Source: Alteromonas lipotrueae (GTDB taxonomy: Bacteria > Pseudomonadota > Gammaproteobacteria > Enterobacterales > Alteromonadaceae). Taken from it: 64,000 nt of DNA. The position numbers and the translations under genes were made by a program. The notes under the pieces were generated by a model. It was not told the origin of the DNA and searched no databases. It saw only the letters and a program-made list of their open reading frames with translations. Each line of letters begins with the position of its first letter. Within the stretch, counting starts at the first letter, position 1. Positions 32,665-42,237 of the stretch are shown here, in pieces. Location: positions 1 through 64,000 of the forward strand of contig NZ_JAESDI010000005.1 of NCBI RefSeq assembly GCF_019249215.1. Reading direction: 5' to 3'.

Positions 32665-34464
32665 ATGGAAGGTTATAAAGCTCCACAACGCGACGCCATG
32701 TTTGTTACACATGAGCTATTAAACTATCAAGAACATTATCAAAAGCTTGGCTTTGATGAAGCATCAGAAGATTTAGTGTCTGCTATCTTCTCTGAAGCGG
32801 CTAAGTTTTCTGAAAATAGCCTAGCACCCATCAACATGTCGGGTGACGAAGAAGGGTGTAAGTGGGTAGACGGTGAAGTCACTACCCCTGCTGGCTTTAA
32901 AGAAGCTTATCAACAATACGTTGAAGGAGGCTGGCCAAGTATGTCTCATCCTGAAGAGTTTGGCGGTCAAGCACTGCCGTACTCATTATCATCTATTATT
33001 GCTGAATGGTTCTCGGGTGCAAATCACTCATGGGCTATGTACCCTGGCTTAAGCCAAGGGTGTATGGAAACCATTAAAGCCCACGGTACTGAAACACTAC
33101 AAAATCAATATTTACCAAAGCTTATTAGCGGTGAATGGACAGGTACCATGTGCTTAACAGAGGCCCATTGTGGCTCTGATTTGGGCATGCTTAAATGCCG
33201 TGCAGAACCACAAGACGATGGTAGCTACAGCTTAACGGGGACGAAAATTTTTATCTCAGCCGGTGAGCACGATATGTCTGAAAATATCGTTCACATTGTA
33301 CTCGCGCGTTTGCCTGGTGCGCCAGAAGGCACTAAAGGTATTTCGTTATTTGTAGTACCTAAGTTCAACGTGTCTGATGACGGCGAAAAGCTAGATCGCA
33401 ACGCCGTTGCGTGCGGCAGTATTGAACACAAAATGGGTATTAAGGCCAGTGCAACCTGTGTGATTAACTTCGACGGTGCGAAGGGCTTCTTGATTGGCCA
33501 ACCTAATCGCGGCCTTAACTGCATGTTCACCTTTATGAACACTGCCCGAATCGGTACTGGCCTTGAAGGCTTAGCTGCTTCTGAAGCGTCTTTCCAAGGT
33601 GCATTGCGTTACGCTAAAGATCGTATTCAATTTCGTTCATTAACTGGTCGTAAGAACCAAGATGGTCCTGCAGATCCAATTATTGTGCACCCCGATGTAC
33701 GCCGTATGCTACTTACGCAAAAAGCGTTTGCAGAAGGTAACCGTGCATTAGCAGCTTACTGCATGCAGTTGGTTGATGTGACCCTTTACGGTGATGATGC
33801 ACAAGAGAAGAAGCTAGCTGATACTAAGCTTGCTTTATTAACACCTATTGTTAAAGCCTTCTTGACAGAAACAGCGCAAGAAAGCACCAGCTACGGTATG
33901 CAAGTTTACGGTGGCCATGGGTTCATCAAAGAGTGGGGCATGGAGCAGTTAGCGCGTGATACGCGTATTTGTACTATGTACGAAGGAACTACGGGTATCC
34001 AGGCTATCGATTTATTAGGCCGTAAAGTGATGGGCTCTAATGGTGAATTGCTCAATGTATTTGTACAAGAAGTACGTGAATATTGCGAATCGCTTCGCGG
34101 TAAAGCCCAGTTCAGTGCATGGACAAATGCATTAACGTCTCATTTAGATGAGTGGCAGCAACTTACCATGGATATTGGTAAAGCAGCAGCCTCCAATCCT
34201 GATGAGATTGGTGCCGCGTCGGTCGATTACCTTATGTACTCAGGCTATGTGACAGTTGCTTATTTCTGGCTGAAAATGGCCGTTAAAGCACAAGAGCAAC
34301 TTGATGCAGGTAGTACTGAGACCGAGTTCTATAAGAGCAAAATATTAACCACTGGTTTCTATTTTGATCGCTTACTAACGCGTACCCGTTCACTTGTATC
34401 AGCCATGCACTCAGGCTCAGACAACCTTATGTCTATGCCAGAAAGCATGTTTGCTATCGAGTAA
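32665..34464 (+). CDS. acyl-CoA dehydrogenase, long form with C-terminal extension
   Basis: A 599-residue FAD enzyme that introduces the first double bond in beta-oxidation. MCLTEAHCGSDLGMLKCRAEP and GTKIFISAGEHDMSENIVHIVLARL are the FAD/substrate loops. YGGHGFIKEWGMEQLARDTRICTMYEGTTGIQAIDLLGR includes the catalytic-base Glu. The last 130 residues are the extra C-terminal domain found in the 600-residue class. It is the last gene of the operon, and a strong terminator follows (34482-34508). Confidence 0.94.
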   Translation: MEGYKAPQRDAMFVTHELLNYQEHYQKLGFDEASEDLVSAIFSEAAKFSENSLAPINMSGDEEGCKWVDGEVTTPAGFKEAYQQYVEGGWPSMSHPEEFGGQALPYSLSSIIAEWFSGANHSWAMYPGLSQGCMETIKAHGTETLQNQYLPKLISGEWTGTMCLTEAHCGSDLGMLKCRAEPQDDGSYSLTGTKIFISAGEHDMSENIVHIVLARLPGAPEGTKGISLFVVPKFNVSDDGEKLDRNAVACGSIEHKMGIKASATCVINFDGAKGFLIGQPNRGLNCMFTFMNTARIGTGLEGLAASEASFQGALRYAKDRIQFRSLTGRKNQDGPADPIIVHPDVRRMLLTQKAFAEGNRALAAYCMQLVDVTLYGDDAQEKKLADTKLALLTPIVKAFLTETAQESTSYGMQVYGGHGFIKEWGMEQLARDTRICTMYEGTTGIQAIDLLGRKVMGSNGELLNVFVQEVREYCESLRGKAQFSAWTNALTSHLDEWQQLTMDIGKAAASNPDEIGAASVDYLMYSGYVTVAYFWLKMAVKAQEQLDAGSTETEFYKSKILTTGFYFDRLLTRTRSLVSAMHSGSDNLMSMPESMFAIE

Positions 34465-34481
34465 ATACGATATGTAATGAA

Positions 34482-34508
34482 ATGCCGAGCACCTGCTCGG
34501 CATTTTTC
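34482..34508 (+). terminator. rho-independent terminator of the beta-oxidation operon
   Basis: ATGCCGAGC-ACCT-GCTCGGCAT forms a nine-base perfect stem followed by TTTTTCTTTTTT. It rules out upstream in-frame starts for the next gene. Confidence 0.92.
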
Positions 34509-34536
34509 TTTTTTACTGTTTTGCGAAAGGCTAGGT

Positions 34537-35448
34537 ATGCCACTAAACGCAGTAACATCTCACGCCGTTTCCATCCAACACCATTCTATTCATTATCTAG
34601 AACGAAAAGGGCGAACCTCAGATAGCCCGTTATTGATTTTATTTCATGGATTCCCTGAAAATGCCCATGCATGGGAAGCGCTCATCAATGTATTACCAAG
34701 TAATTATCATATTATTGCGCCAGATTTACCGGGATACCATCAATCAGAATCATTACCAGATAGCAGCGATTACCAAGTTCCTTCGCTGGTTACTCGTATG
34801 GGTGAATTCGTTCGTACGGTAAGCCAAGGCCGAAAAGCGATATTGGTGGGTCATGATTGGGGTGGGGCGATAGCCTGGCCGCTAGCGGCTTTTCAACCTG
34901 ATTTGTTTCTTAAGCTGGTTATTATAAATGCAGCGCACCCCAGCACTTTCACTCAAGCGCTTAAAGCAAGTAGTGCACAGCGTAAGAAAAGTGAATACAT
35001 AAAAGCATTAGCGGCAGAAGATGCAGAGATAGTTTTACAGCAGACCGATTTTGCCATGCTTAAGGATATGCTGGGTACTGCCATGTTTGAAAGTTCAGGT
35101 CACAAGGCTAACGAAAAAAGCTATGGGGCAAGGTTGCTTCGTAGTTGGCGCAATAACCAAACATTAACAGCCATGCTGAACTATTACCGAGAAATGCCAC
35201 AAATGGCACCGGATGAGCATGCACCTGACGCTGAATTGTCACGTATACATGTGCCGCTTCTACGCGTCAGTTTACCTACATTGGTATTATGGGGGCGTTT
35301 AGATGATGCGTTTGATGAAGGCATTTTGAATGGTTTAGCAACTTACGTTCCCGACCTACGAATTGTGTATCACGATACGGCGACACATTGGGTACATAGA
35401 GAGCAAGCGAGCTGGGCGGCAAGAGAAATAACGGATTTTATAACGTAA
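34537..35448 (+). CDS. epoxide hydrolase-like alpha/beta hydrolase
   Basis: A 303-residue hydrolase. FHGFPENAHAWEALINVLP gives the HGFP oxyanion loop typical of epoxide hydrolases. VGHDWGGAIAWPLA carries a nucleophile Asp, VLWGRLDDAFDE holds the acid residue and TATHWVHREQ the His. An Asp-type nucleophile next to Trp also occurs in dehalogenases, but the HGFPE motif favours an epoxide hydrolase. Fluoroacetate dehalogenase relatives remain possible. The ATG at 34537 (AAAGG upstream) is chosen because the longer frame begins before the terminator. Confidence 0.83.
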   Translation: MPLNAVTSHAVSIQHHSIHYLERKGRTSDSPLLILFHGFPENAHAWEALINVLPSNYHIIAPDLPGYHQSESLPDSSDYQVPSLVTRMGEFVRTVSQGRKAILVGHDWGGAIAWPLAAFQPDLFLKLVIINAAHPSTFTQALKASSAQRKKSEYIKALAAEDAEIVLQQTDFAMLKDMLGTAMFESSGHKANEKSYGARLLRSWRNNQTLTAMLNYYREMPQMAPDEHAPDAELSRIHVPLLRVSLPTLVLWGRLDDAFDEGILNGLATYVPDLRIVYHDTATHWVHREQASWAAREITDFIT

Positions 35449-35480
35449 GCATTTTTTGAAAAGCAATATGGGAAAGGGGC

Positions 35481-35551
35481 GTGGCCCCTTTCGGGGCCAC
35501 AAGCACGGCATCCTGCCGTTACCATGTTGAACTGCTGTATCTTTACATGGT
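35481..35551. other. three adjacent hairpins between convergent genes
   Basis: GTGGCCCC/GGGGCCAC (35481-35500), ACGGCA/TGCCGT (35505-35519) and ACCATGT/ACATGGT (35521-35551) follow each other. The third recurs downstream of the paralogous DUF3718 gene (42150-42174). None has a long T-run. They may stop transcription from both sides. Confidence 0.6.
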
Positions 35552-35568
35552 GCGAAGTATCTTAAAAA

Positions 35569-35964
35569 CTAGATACGTTCGTTAAGTTCGCTAGAGATAG
35601 GGCTTGATTGTAGACCTTGCTCAGCAATCCACGCTTGAAGTGTTTTACCGTCTGCTTCTGGGTTTTGTAGTTCACGACTTGGCATTTTCTTAACCAAAAG
35701 TGTACCTACATCTACCGCGTTGTTTACGATAGCAGTACGGATTAGGCTGTTGCCGTTACACGAAATACCTGAGTAGTAATCATGCAATTTTAATTTGAAA
35801 TCTGATTGTACACGACGCATCTTTTTACGTAGCTCGCCTTTATCGTCTGCTTGAACGATAGTGCAAATGTTCGCTAGCGCTTCGTTTACATCGGCTTGTG
35901 CTGCGTTAGAGAAAGCTAGAGTAGATGCTGCGATAACTAAAGAAGTTTTAACAATTTTCAACAT
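35569..35964 (-). CDS. DUF3718 family exported protein (copy 1)
   Basis: This 131-residue protein has a signal peptide (MLKIVKTSLVIAASTLAFSNAAQA). The DUF3718 signature follows: ANICTIVQADDKGELRKKM, LKLHDYYSGISCNGNSLIRTA and VGTLLVKKMP, with two conserved Cys. The function of this gammaproteobacterial family is unknown. ATG at 35964 follows AAGGAAA, and upstream in-frame codons are ignored. It is closely related to 42238-42630. The two copies, same orientation, bracket the polyol cluster. Confidence 0.85.
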   Translation of the reverse strand: MLKIVKTSLVIAASTLAFSNAAQADVNEALANICTIVQADDKGELRKKMRRVQSDFKLKLHDYYSGISCNGNSLIRTAIVNNAVDVGTLLVKKMPSRELQNPEADGKTLQAWIAEQGLQSSPISSELNERI

Positions 35965-36389
35965 GGTTAATTTCCTTTCGTATTTAATGTTTAATTTAAA
36001 GTTTGTCTGTTCGGTTCGGGAGTAATTAAAAACCAAATGGGCAGGTCAGAAAACATGCAAGGGAATAACAAGGTATCCCAAAGTATACCTTATACCAAAG
36101 TTGTAGGGCGGGTGTCGGGTTCTAGGCCTTTATTTGTAAGGTGCCAACCTAAAGTATAAGAAAAGTTGAAATTGGGCGTTCTACTGCAATTAATCAGTAA
36201 AAATGCGCAAAAATAAGCTAGAAAGGTTAGTTTAAGGAGTATTTTCACCGCCCAGCTTGCTCAAAATCGCTAATTTTTTCACTTTATTTGAATTTCGTTG
36301 GATGACAAGCAGCGTTATAGGTGAATCCGCTTTTTGTTCACAAGAAGAATGGCCGTAATGGTGGCGTTATTGAATTGCAGTATAAATAG
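35965..36389. other. intergenic region upstream of DUF3718 copy 1
   Basis: No gene. AAGGTATCCCAAAGTATACCTT and a further ATACC (36070-36098) form nested dyads. They contain the ATACCTTA core seen in the 12-mers at 27340 and 42719, here in reverse orientation. I see nothing else recognisable. Confidence 0.4.
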
Positions 36390-36426
36390 GCGTAGATAAA
36401 TAACCAACAAGGTTACCTATCTACGC
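36390..36426 (-). terminator. terminator-like hairpin behind the SorC regulator
   Basis: GCGTAGATA and TATCTACGC pair perfectly, with a further TAACC/GGTTA pairing inside, 17 bases after the regulator stop codon. The following T-tract is poor. Confidence 0.55.
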
Positions 36427-36442
36427 GCTATGAAAAAGCTCG

Positions 36443-37399
36443 TTAGCTATTAAGTAAGGCTTGAGCAGTAGTTTCATTGGTAATGAGTGAATTGATAAGC
36501 TTGGATCGCAAGGCACCGAGTATGGCGTCTTTCTTATTCATACCTGCTGCGATACCCACAACTGGCTTCTCGGAAGCTAGAGTGAGTTTGCTACTGGTTA
36601 CCCTTCGATTCACTTCACAATCAACAATAGCGCCTTCACGATTGTACACCCACCCAATGATTTCACCTGCGGCACCCAATGACGACAAGCTTTGCGTTTC
36701 GTTATCACTAATGAAGCCATCTACATGCAGGGGCGATGTGTTCCCTAAATTACCGATGCCTACAAAAGTAATATCGGCTTGCCGAGCCAGTTCGTGAATA
36801 CGCGCAATATGAGCTTGTTGATGCAATTGTTCGCGCTCGGTTTCAGAGCCAGCAATAACAGGTAATGGCATTGGATAGTGTTGAGCTCTCACTCTATCGG
36901 CAATGTGCACTGCTACATCATAGCGAGTGGCTTCACCGTTGTTAGCAATATTCCCTACTAAAGACACAATTTTATGCTGGGGGCAGTTCATCAACGCCAG
37001 TTCGTCAGCACAAGCACGCAATACGCGACCAGTACCAAACGCAATAGTTTGCGGTGAGTCAGACTTAAGTGAGCGCTCTATAGCACTGGCACCGGCTTGT
37101 CCCAACCCCAAGGTAGAATTTTCGTCGCCAACCACAGAGGGGACTACCTCACAAAACTGCAACCCAAAACGCTGTTGAATGGTTTCAGCTAACTCCATAC
37201 AGCGGGCAATAGGGTGCTCGAGTCGCACCTTCACTAGCCCTTCAGACATGGCCAACGCCACTAAGCGCTGGGCACTTTGTCGAGAGGTATTTAAGCGTTT
37301 GGCAATTTCGTCTTGTGTTTTACCGCCTACATAATAAAGCCACCCAGCACGCGCGGCTTCATCGAGACGTTGATTTTCTAGGTGTTGTTTTTTACTCAT
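36443..37399 (-). CDS. SorC/DeoR-type sugar-responsive transcriptional regulator
   Basis: A 318-residue regulator. Residues 15-55 form a helix-turn-helix (YYVGGKTQDEIAKRLNTSRQSAQRLVALA). The rest is the SorC sugar-phosphate-binding domain: LGLGQAGASAIERSL, IAFGTGRVLRACADEL, TFVGIGNLG, VVGIAAGMNKKDAILGALRS. Such proteins sense phosphorylated sugars or polyols and control adjacent catabolic genes. It is encoded 14 bases behind the HAD phosphatase gene. The divergent NCS1 permease and mannitol-type dehydrogenase genes are the likely targets. Confidence 0.9.
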   Translation of the reverse strand: MSKKQHLENQRLDEAARAGWLYYVGGKTQDEIAKRLNTSRQSAQRLVALAMSEGLVKVRLEHPIARCMELAETIQQRFGLQFCEVVPSVVGDENSTLGLGQAGASAIERSLKSDSPQTIAFGTGRVLRACADELALMNCPQHKIVSLVGNIANNGEATRYDVAVHIADRVRAQHYPMPLPVIAGSETEREQLHQQAHIARIHELARQADITFVGIGNLGNTSPLHVDGFISDNETQSLSSLGAAGEIIGWVYNREGAIVDCEVNRRVTSSKLTLASEKPVVGIAAGMNKKDAILGALRSKLINSLITNETTAQALLNS

Positions 37400-37413
37400 T
37401 TATTCTTGTTCCA

Positions 37414-38070
37414 TCAATCAGATACCAACATAGGGTAGGCTTGTATAAAGTTATCCCAATGTGAGAAGGTTGTCGTGTGGTTTGTTGGCATATCCTTTAA
37501 ATGACTCCCCCCTGTGTAATGAATAACCTGCATGTTTGCGGCAATCCCAGCTTCAATACCCGCAGGGGAGTCTTCAATGACAATACATTGTTTAGGCGTA
37601 ACCCCCATTTTTTCAGCCGCATATAAAAAGAGATCGGGGGCTGGCTTCCCATGTTTCACAAGAGAACGTGTAAATATATTGCCAGTGAAATACTGGCTTA
37701 AGCCAGTACAAGATAAGGCGTACTCTGTGCGCTCGGCTGAACTGCTAGTTGCAAGGCAATAGGGAACATTGAGCCTTGTCAGCAGACTTATAATGCCCGG
37801 TGTCGGCATTAAGTTTTCAGCAAAGCTTTTATTCAGCAAAACATGAAATTCATCTTTAATTTGAGTGGTAACAGTCAGGCCAAAATCATGCTGAATCTGC
37901 TGTTCAACATGTTGCATACTTTTGCCAAGAAAGTTGCTGATAAAATAGTCCGCGCTAATAGACACTTTATAGTTTTCAAGTAACTGCTGCCAGCTTTTCA
38001 TCGATAACACTTCACTATCAATTAACACACCGTCACAGTCGAAAATGACAAGGCTGCTTTCTATTGTCAT
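37414..38070 (-). CDS. HAD-superfamily phosphatase/beta-phosphoglucomutase-like
   Basis: A 218-residue HAD hydrolase. VIFDCDGVLIDSE (motif I with both Asp), CLATSSSAERTEYAL (motif II), HGKPAPDLFLYAAEKMGV (Lys, motif III) and VIEDSPAGIEAGIAANM (motif IV) are intact. It probably removes phosphate from, or isomerises, a sugar or polyol phosphate. ATG at 38070 follows AAGGAA. It forms a unit with the SorC regulator, so its likely role is within the polyol pathway, though the exact substrate is unknown. Confidence 0.88.
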   Translation of the reverse strand: MTIESSLVIFDCDGVLIDSEVLSMKSWQQLLENYKVSISADYFISNFLGKSMQHVEQQIQHDFGLTVTTQIKDEFHVLLNKSFAENLMPTPGIISLLTRLNVPYCLATSSSAERTEYALSCTGLSQYFTGNIFTRSLVKHGKPAPDLFLYAAEKMGVTPKQCIVIEDSPAGIEAGIAANMQVIHYTGGSHLKDMPTNHTTTFSHWDNFIQAYPMLVSD

Positions 38071-38663
38071 GTTATTCCTTATGCCCACTTATATATTGCT
38101 AAAACGGCATATAGCCCGAATGAATGTGTCGCAGCGTATGATCTGCGTAGTGTTTCCCATAGCGATTTCCAGAGAGGCTTAGTACTTCACAAGGAGGGAA
38201 TTTTACGTACAAGCCCAGCCAGAAACCACTTCAATTTTACTTAATTTAGCTATTTAGCTCCATGAGTAAACGTAGGGGCAAACGTCTTTTTGAGTAATGT
38301 GCAACAACTGAGACAAAACAACGCTAGCTTCGCCATTTTTCACTATTCCAATCGATAGAATAAGTTCTAAAAAGTAAATGCGGGCGGTGTATTAATCAGG
38401 CGGTCAGGCTTATGACTTCAATATATTTAATTTACTTACGCATAACATATCGTGCCCTTACGGCGTTTTTAAGTCAACAAACGGCCCATAAACATAGCAA
38501 TAGCAGTTAGATTCACCCCAATACGAACCTATTAGTAATAACATTTATTGGATACAAATTAACTTGTTAACCGAATTATAACGTTAGGCTTGTTAATTCC
38601 GTTTACATTTAAACATCGATATGTAAGTATTGCCAATTGAGAAATAACCCAGTTCAATGGCAA
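38071..38663. other. long divergent control region of the polyol cluster
   Basis: About 590 bp between the HAD gene and the permease side. It contains a perfect TTAAC-TT-GTTAA palindrome (38559-38570) about 290 bp ahead of the permease, a possible SorC operator. No CRP consensus and no convincing coding frame were seen. Confidence 0.45.
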
Positions 38664-38894
38664 ATGCTCAAGTGGGCAGAAGTTACTAAGCCAAGCCTGT
38701 TAATCTTCAGTGGTAGTTTAGGTCTTGGTATCGTTTTTATGAGTGTTAACGTGAAAATAATAGCGCTCATTACAAGTTTAGTTTTGGTACATGGCAGTAA
38801 AATGCTCGGCGAGTTGTCCCAAAGTGATGAATCAAGTAGCGAGATAAAAAATGAAAACGAATTCAAGCAATGTCGATATTGCACAGATAGGTGA
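38664..38894 (+). CDS. possible small membrane protein overlapping the permease start
   Basis: A 76-residue frame (MLKWAEVTKPSLL...) with two hydrophobic segments and a charged tail containing CRYC. It overlaps the first 44 bases of the permease gene in another frame. No good ribosome site is visible. The permease ATG itself has only a weak site, so translation of this frame could couple to it. A chance frame remains possible. Confidence 0.35.
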   Translation: MLKWAEVTKPSLLIFSGSLGLGIVFMSVNVKIIALITSLVLVHGSKMLGELSQSDESSSEIKNENEFKQCRYCTDR

Positions 38895-40566
38895 CGAGCA
38901 ACTCCCTGTTGCTAAACACCAGTTGAAGGGCTGGAAGCACTTCATGGGACTTTATGCTGGTGAGCATGTTGCAGCCACCGAGTTTGTCTTTGGTGCTACG
39001 TTTGTTGCCCTAGGCGCAACCATGACCGACATTCTGTTTGGTTTACTCATCGGTAACATATTGGCTGTGCTTAGTTGGACGCTGATCACTACGCCCATTG
39101 CCGTAGATACACGCCTAAGTTTATATACTTACTTGCACAAAATTGCCGGTGATTCGATGACCAAGCTCTATAACTGGGCTAATGTCATCATATTTACAGT
39201 TATATCTGCCGCCATGATCACGGTATCAGCTACCGCGGTTCGATTCGCATTGAATATTCCTGCGCAACTAGATTGGTATCCAACGAACCTTGCGTTTGTC
39301 GGTGTTGTTGCAGCGGTTGGCGTTATTGTGGTGTTTGTTGCCATGTACGGCTTTAACGCGGTGTCTGATTTTTCTCGTATTTGTGCACCTTGGCTATTCA
39401 CTATGTTTGTGTGTGGTCCATTAGTGCTAATGCCAGCTTTGGCTGATGCAGTAATTGGTCAAACCTTCCTAACAAGTTGGGCTGACTTCATGCACATAGG
39501 GTCTGTGTCGGTATGGACTGGTTTAACCCCCTCTGGTGAGCAGGGCATTGGCTTGCTTGAAGTTATTGGTTTCTCTTGGGCTGCAAATACAATCACCCAT
39601 TTCGGATTGATTGATATGGCTATGCTTCGTTTTGCAAAGCGTAAAGTCTACGGTCTTACTACTTCTGCGGGTATGCTTTTCGGTCACTATGTGGCATGGA
39701 TTTCTGCCGGTATTATGGGGGCAGGAACTGCCATTATCGTCCAAAAATCTATTACTGAATTAGACCCAGGCGATGTAGCCTTCCACGCATTGGGTTTATC
39801 TGGCTTGGTCATCGTTATTGTTGCTGGTTGGACAACAGCGAATGCTAACTTGTACCGTGCAGGTTTGGCTGCACAGGCTATTTTTAAAGATAAATCTCGG
39901 ATTAAAACCACCGCCACAGTAGGTATGGTTACCGTTGTTATCGCGTGTTTCCCTTTCGTATTTACTAAGCTACTTCCGTTACTCACGTATGCTGGATTAC
40001 TCGTTGTGCCTGTAGGCGGGATTGTATTCGCTGAACACGTAATATTCCCACGTATTGGTTACACACGTTACTGGGCACATTTCCAAAACTTAACGCATAG
40101 TACACCTGCGGTGGCGACCTGGGGATTAGGGCTTGTATTTGGTTTTGGTCTAAACGCACTAGATATTATTTCATTCTACTACCTATTTATTCCAACGTGG
40201 ATATTTACCATTATTGTCTACACCTTGTTGGCAGCAAAGTATGGTGCAAAGCGTCAATACGTTGAAGAAAAAGCAGAAATGGATGCTTTTTATACAGAAG
40301 TTGAAGTGCAACAGGAACGCCAAGCCGCTGAGATTCCAGCACCTGCAATTGACACATCATTGTTATCGAAATTACTACAAGTTGTGTCTTGGGGTAGCCT
40401 ATTAGTGACGACGTTATTAGCCATTAATACGTTTTCGCTAAGCCCAGATATAGCGAATTACGAAGGCAACAGAGAGCTGTTCTTTAACTTGGCTTTCATA
40501 TGCACAATTATTTACTTTACTACTGCTTACTGGTCAATGCGTCGCCACAAAGCACTTGCGAAATAG
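38851..40566 (+). CDS. NCS1-family permease (cytosine/purine/allantoin type)
   Basis: A 571-residue transporter with twelve predicted helices. GWKHFMGLYAGEHVAATEFVFGATFVALGATMTD at the start and WTTANANLYRAGLAAQAIF in the middle resemble the helix 1 and helix 8 regions of NCS1 symporters. Known family members take up nucleobases, allantoin, hydantoins or vitamins. A long cytoplasmic linker (about residues 475-510) is rich in Glu and Gln. It lies nine bases ahead of a mannitol-type dehydrogenase, which suggests a polyol or a ribosylated compound as substrate. The specificity is inference. Confidence 0.85.
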   Translation: MKTNSSNVDIAQIGDEQLPVAKHQLKGWKHFMGLYAGEHVAATEFVFGATFVALGATMTDILFGLLIGNILAVLSWTLITTPIAVDTRLSLYTYLHKIAGDSMTKLYNWANVIIFTVISAAMITVSATAVRFALNIPAQLDWYPTNLAFVGVVAAVGVIVVFVAMYGFNAVSDFSRICAPWLFTMFVCGPLVLMPALADAVIGQTFLTSWADFMHIGSVSVWTGLTPSGEQGIGLLEVIGFSWAANTITHFGLIDMAMLRFAKRKVYGLTTSAGMLFGHYVAWISAGIMGAGTAIIVQKSITELDPGDVAFHALGLSGLVIVIVAGWTTANANLYRAGLAAQAIFKDKSRIKTTATVGMVTVVIACFPFVFTKLLPLLTYAGLLVVPVGGIVFAEHVIFPRIGYTRYWAHFQNLTHSTPAVATWGLGLVFGFGLNALDIISFYYLFIPTWIFTIIVYTLLAAKYGAKRQYVEEKAEMDAFYTEVEVQQERQAAEIPAPAIDTSLLSKLLQVVSWGSLLVTTLLAINTFSLSPDIANYEGNRELFFNLAFICTIIYFTTAYWSMRRHKALAK

Positions 40567-40575
40567 AGGTTTTTT

Positions 40576-42090
40576 ATGCAACCAGCAACTAATATGCGTT
40601 TGAACCGTACTGCGTTACCTTCTCTTGATGAGAGCATCGCTGTACCTCAGTACGATGTATCTCGTGTAGAAGCCGGTATTGTTCATGTTGGTGTGGGCGG
40701 TTTTCATCGCGCCCATGAAGCCATGTACGTAGATGCGTATATGAACGTAACAGGTGACACCTCGTGGGGTATTTGTGGGGTAGGGCTGCGTGAAGCCGAC
40801 CGCCATATGCAATCACGATTAAAAGAGCAAGACTACCTTTATACGTTGGTAGAGAAGCACGCCAATGGCGACCGCAAAGCGCGTGTTATTGGTGCACTTA
40901 CTGACTTTTTAATTGCGGGCGATAGCCCCGTGGCCATCATTGATAAAATGGCGTCGGAGGCAATTAAAATTGTTTCGCTGACTATCACGGAAGGTGGGTA
41001 TAACTTCGACCCAACTACCGGGGAATTTATTGCACAAAACCCCGATGTACAGCATGACTTAGCGAATCCTGAATCGCCGAAATTAGTTTTTGGTTATGTA
41101 ACCGCTGCACTTAAAAAGCGTAAAGAAATGGGTATTGCACCTTTTACTGTCATGTCGTGCGATAACATTCAACATAATGGTGATGTACTTAAAGCCATGT
41201 TGCTGTCTTATATTCGTCTTGCGGATACCGATTTCGCACAGTGGGTTGAGGAAAACGTAAGCTTTCCTAATTCAATGGTCGATCGTATTACCCCAGCAAC
41301 AACAGATGAAGACAAAGCGGCATTAGTTGATTCAGGCATTGAAGACAGCTGGCCTGTGGTATGCGAACCCTTCGATCAATGGATTATTGCTGATAAGTTT
41401 TGTAATGAACGCCCCGCGTTTGAAGATGTTGGCGCACAGTTCGTCGATAATGTGGCCCCTTACGAAAAGTTGAAGCTGAGAATGCTGAACGCGGGTCATT
41501 CTGTATTGGGGTTAACGGGTTCACTTGCCGATCTTGATACAATTCATGAAAGCGTAGCGCAAACGGAACTTCGTTCTCTTCTTGCCACCTTCATGGTAGA
41601 TGAAGTCATGCCAACACTAGACCCGGTTGCAGGTATTGATGTTCACGATTACAAAAATATTTTGTTAGCACGATTTGCAAATCCGTATATTAAAGATTCG
41701 CTTTCCAGAATTTGTTTAGAAAGCTCAGCAAAAATTCCTGTATTTTTACTACCTACCATTCGTGAGAATTTAGCAAATGGTGGAAAAGTTGATATTAGCG
41801 CCTTAATACTTGCAGCGTGGAGTTTCTATTCAGACAAGCGTACTTCGCAAAAAGGTACGCCCCTAGTTATTCAAGATCAACTTGCAGATGAATTGCACCA
41901 GGCTGCTTCACGTTACCAAGATGATCCTTTGTCTTTCTTGAAAGTGACCAGTGTTTTCGGTGATTTAAGTGATGAGTCAGGCTTTACGCCTTTGTTTAAA
42001 GATTACTTGAGCCGTATTTATAGCGGTGAGTCTATTCTAGACATAGCCAAATCGTTAACGAGTGCGCCAAGCGAGCCGGCGCTCGTGTAA
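40576..42090 (+). CDS. mannitol 2-dehydrogenase-family polyol dehydrogenase
   Basis: A 504-residue long-chain NAD-dependent dehydrogenase. IVHVGVGGFHRAHEAMYVD gives the N-terminal cofactor loop, SLTITEGGYNFD the next conserved block, MSCDNIQHNGDVLKAM follows, and KLRMLNAGHSVLGLTG has the catalytic Lys/Asn/His. These mark the mannitol/fructuronate/arabitol dehydrogenase family (about 490 aa). It oxidises a polyol to a ketose. The partners are the NCS1 permease just upstream and the divergent HAD phosphatase and SorC regulator. The preferred polyol cannot be read. Confidence 0.92.
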   Translation: MQPATNMRLNRTALPSLDESIAVPQYDVSRVEAGIVHVGVGGFHRAHEAMYVDAYMNVTGDTSWGICGVGLREADRHMQSRLKEQDYLYTLVEKHANGDRKARVIGALTDFLIAGDSPVAIIDKMASEAIKIVSLTITEGGYNFDPTTGEFIAQNPDVQHDLANPESPKLVFGYVTAALKKRKEMGIAPFTVMSCDNIQHNGDVLKAMLLSYIRLADTDFAQWVEENVSFPNSMVDRITPATTDEDKAALVDSGIEDSWPVVCEPFDQWIIADKFCNERPAFEDVGAQFVDNVAPYEKLKLRMLNAGHSVLGLTGSLADLDTIHESVAQTELRSLLATFMVDEVMPTLDPVAGIDVHDYKNILLARFANPYIKDSLSRICLESSAKIPVFLLPTIRENLANGGKVDISALILAAWSFYSDKRTSQKGTPLVIQDQLADELHQAASRYQDDPLSFLKVTSVFGDLSDESGFTPLFKDYLSRIYSGESILDIAKSLTSAPSEPALV

Positions 42091-42102
42091 CAGGCACAAA
42101 GA

Positions 42103-42132
42103 AAAGAGGCGACCTTATGGTCGCCTCTTTAA
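42103..42132 (+). terminator. rho-independent terminator of the polyol operon
   Basis: AAAGAGGCGACC-TTAT-GGTCGCCTCTTT is a perfect twelve-base stem directly downstream of the dehydrogenase gene. The A and T flanks allow termination in both directions. Confidence 0.92.
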
Positions 42133-42237
42133 GTGCAGATTACTCTGCAACCATGTTGAATCTTTTCACATGGTATGTGAATTTTTTAGTCAGTCTTACA
42201 ATCTTCCGCTCAGGGCTGTTTATTCGCTCAAGGCTGT

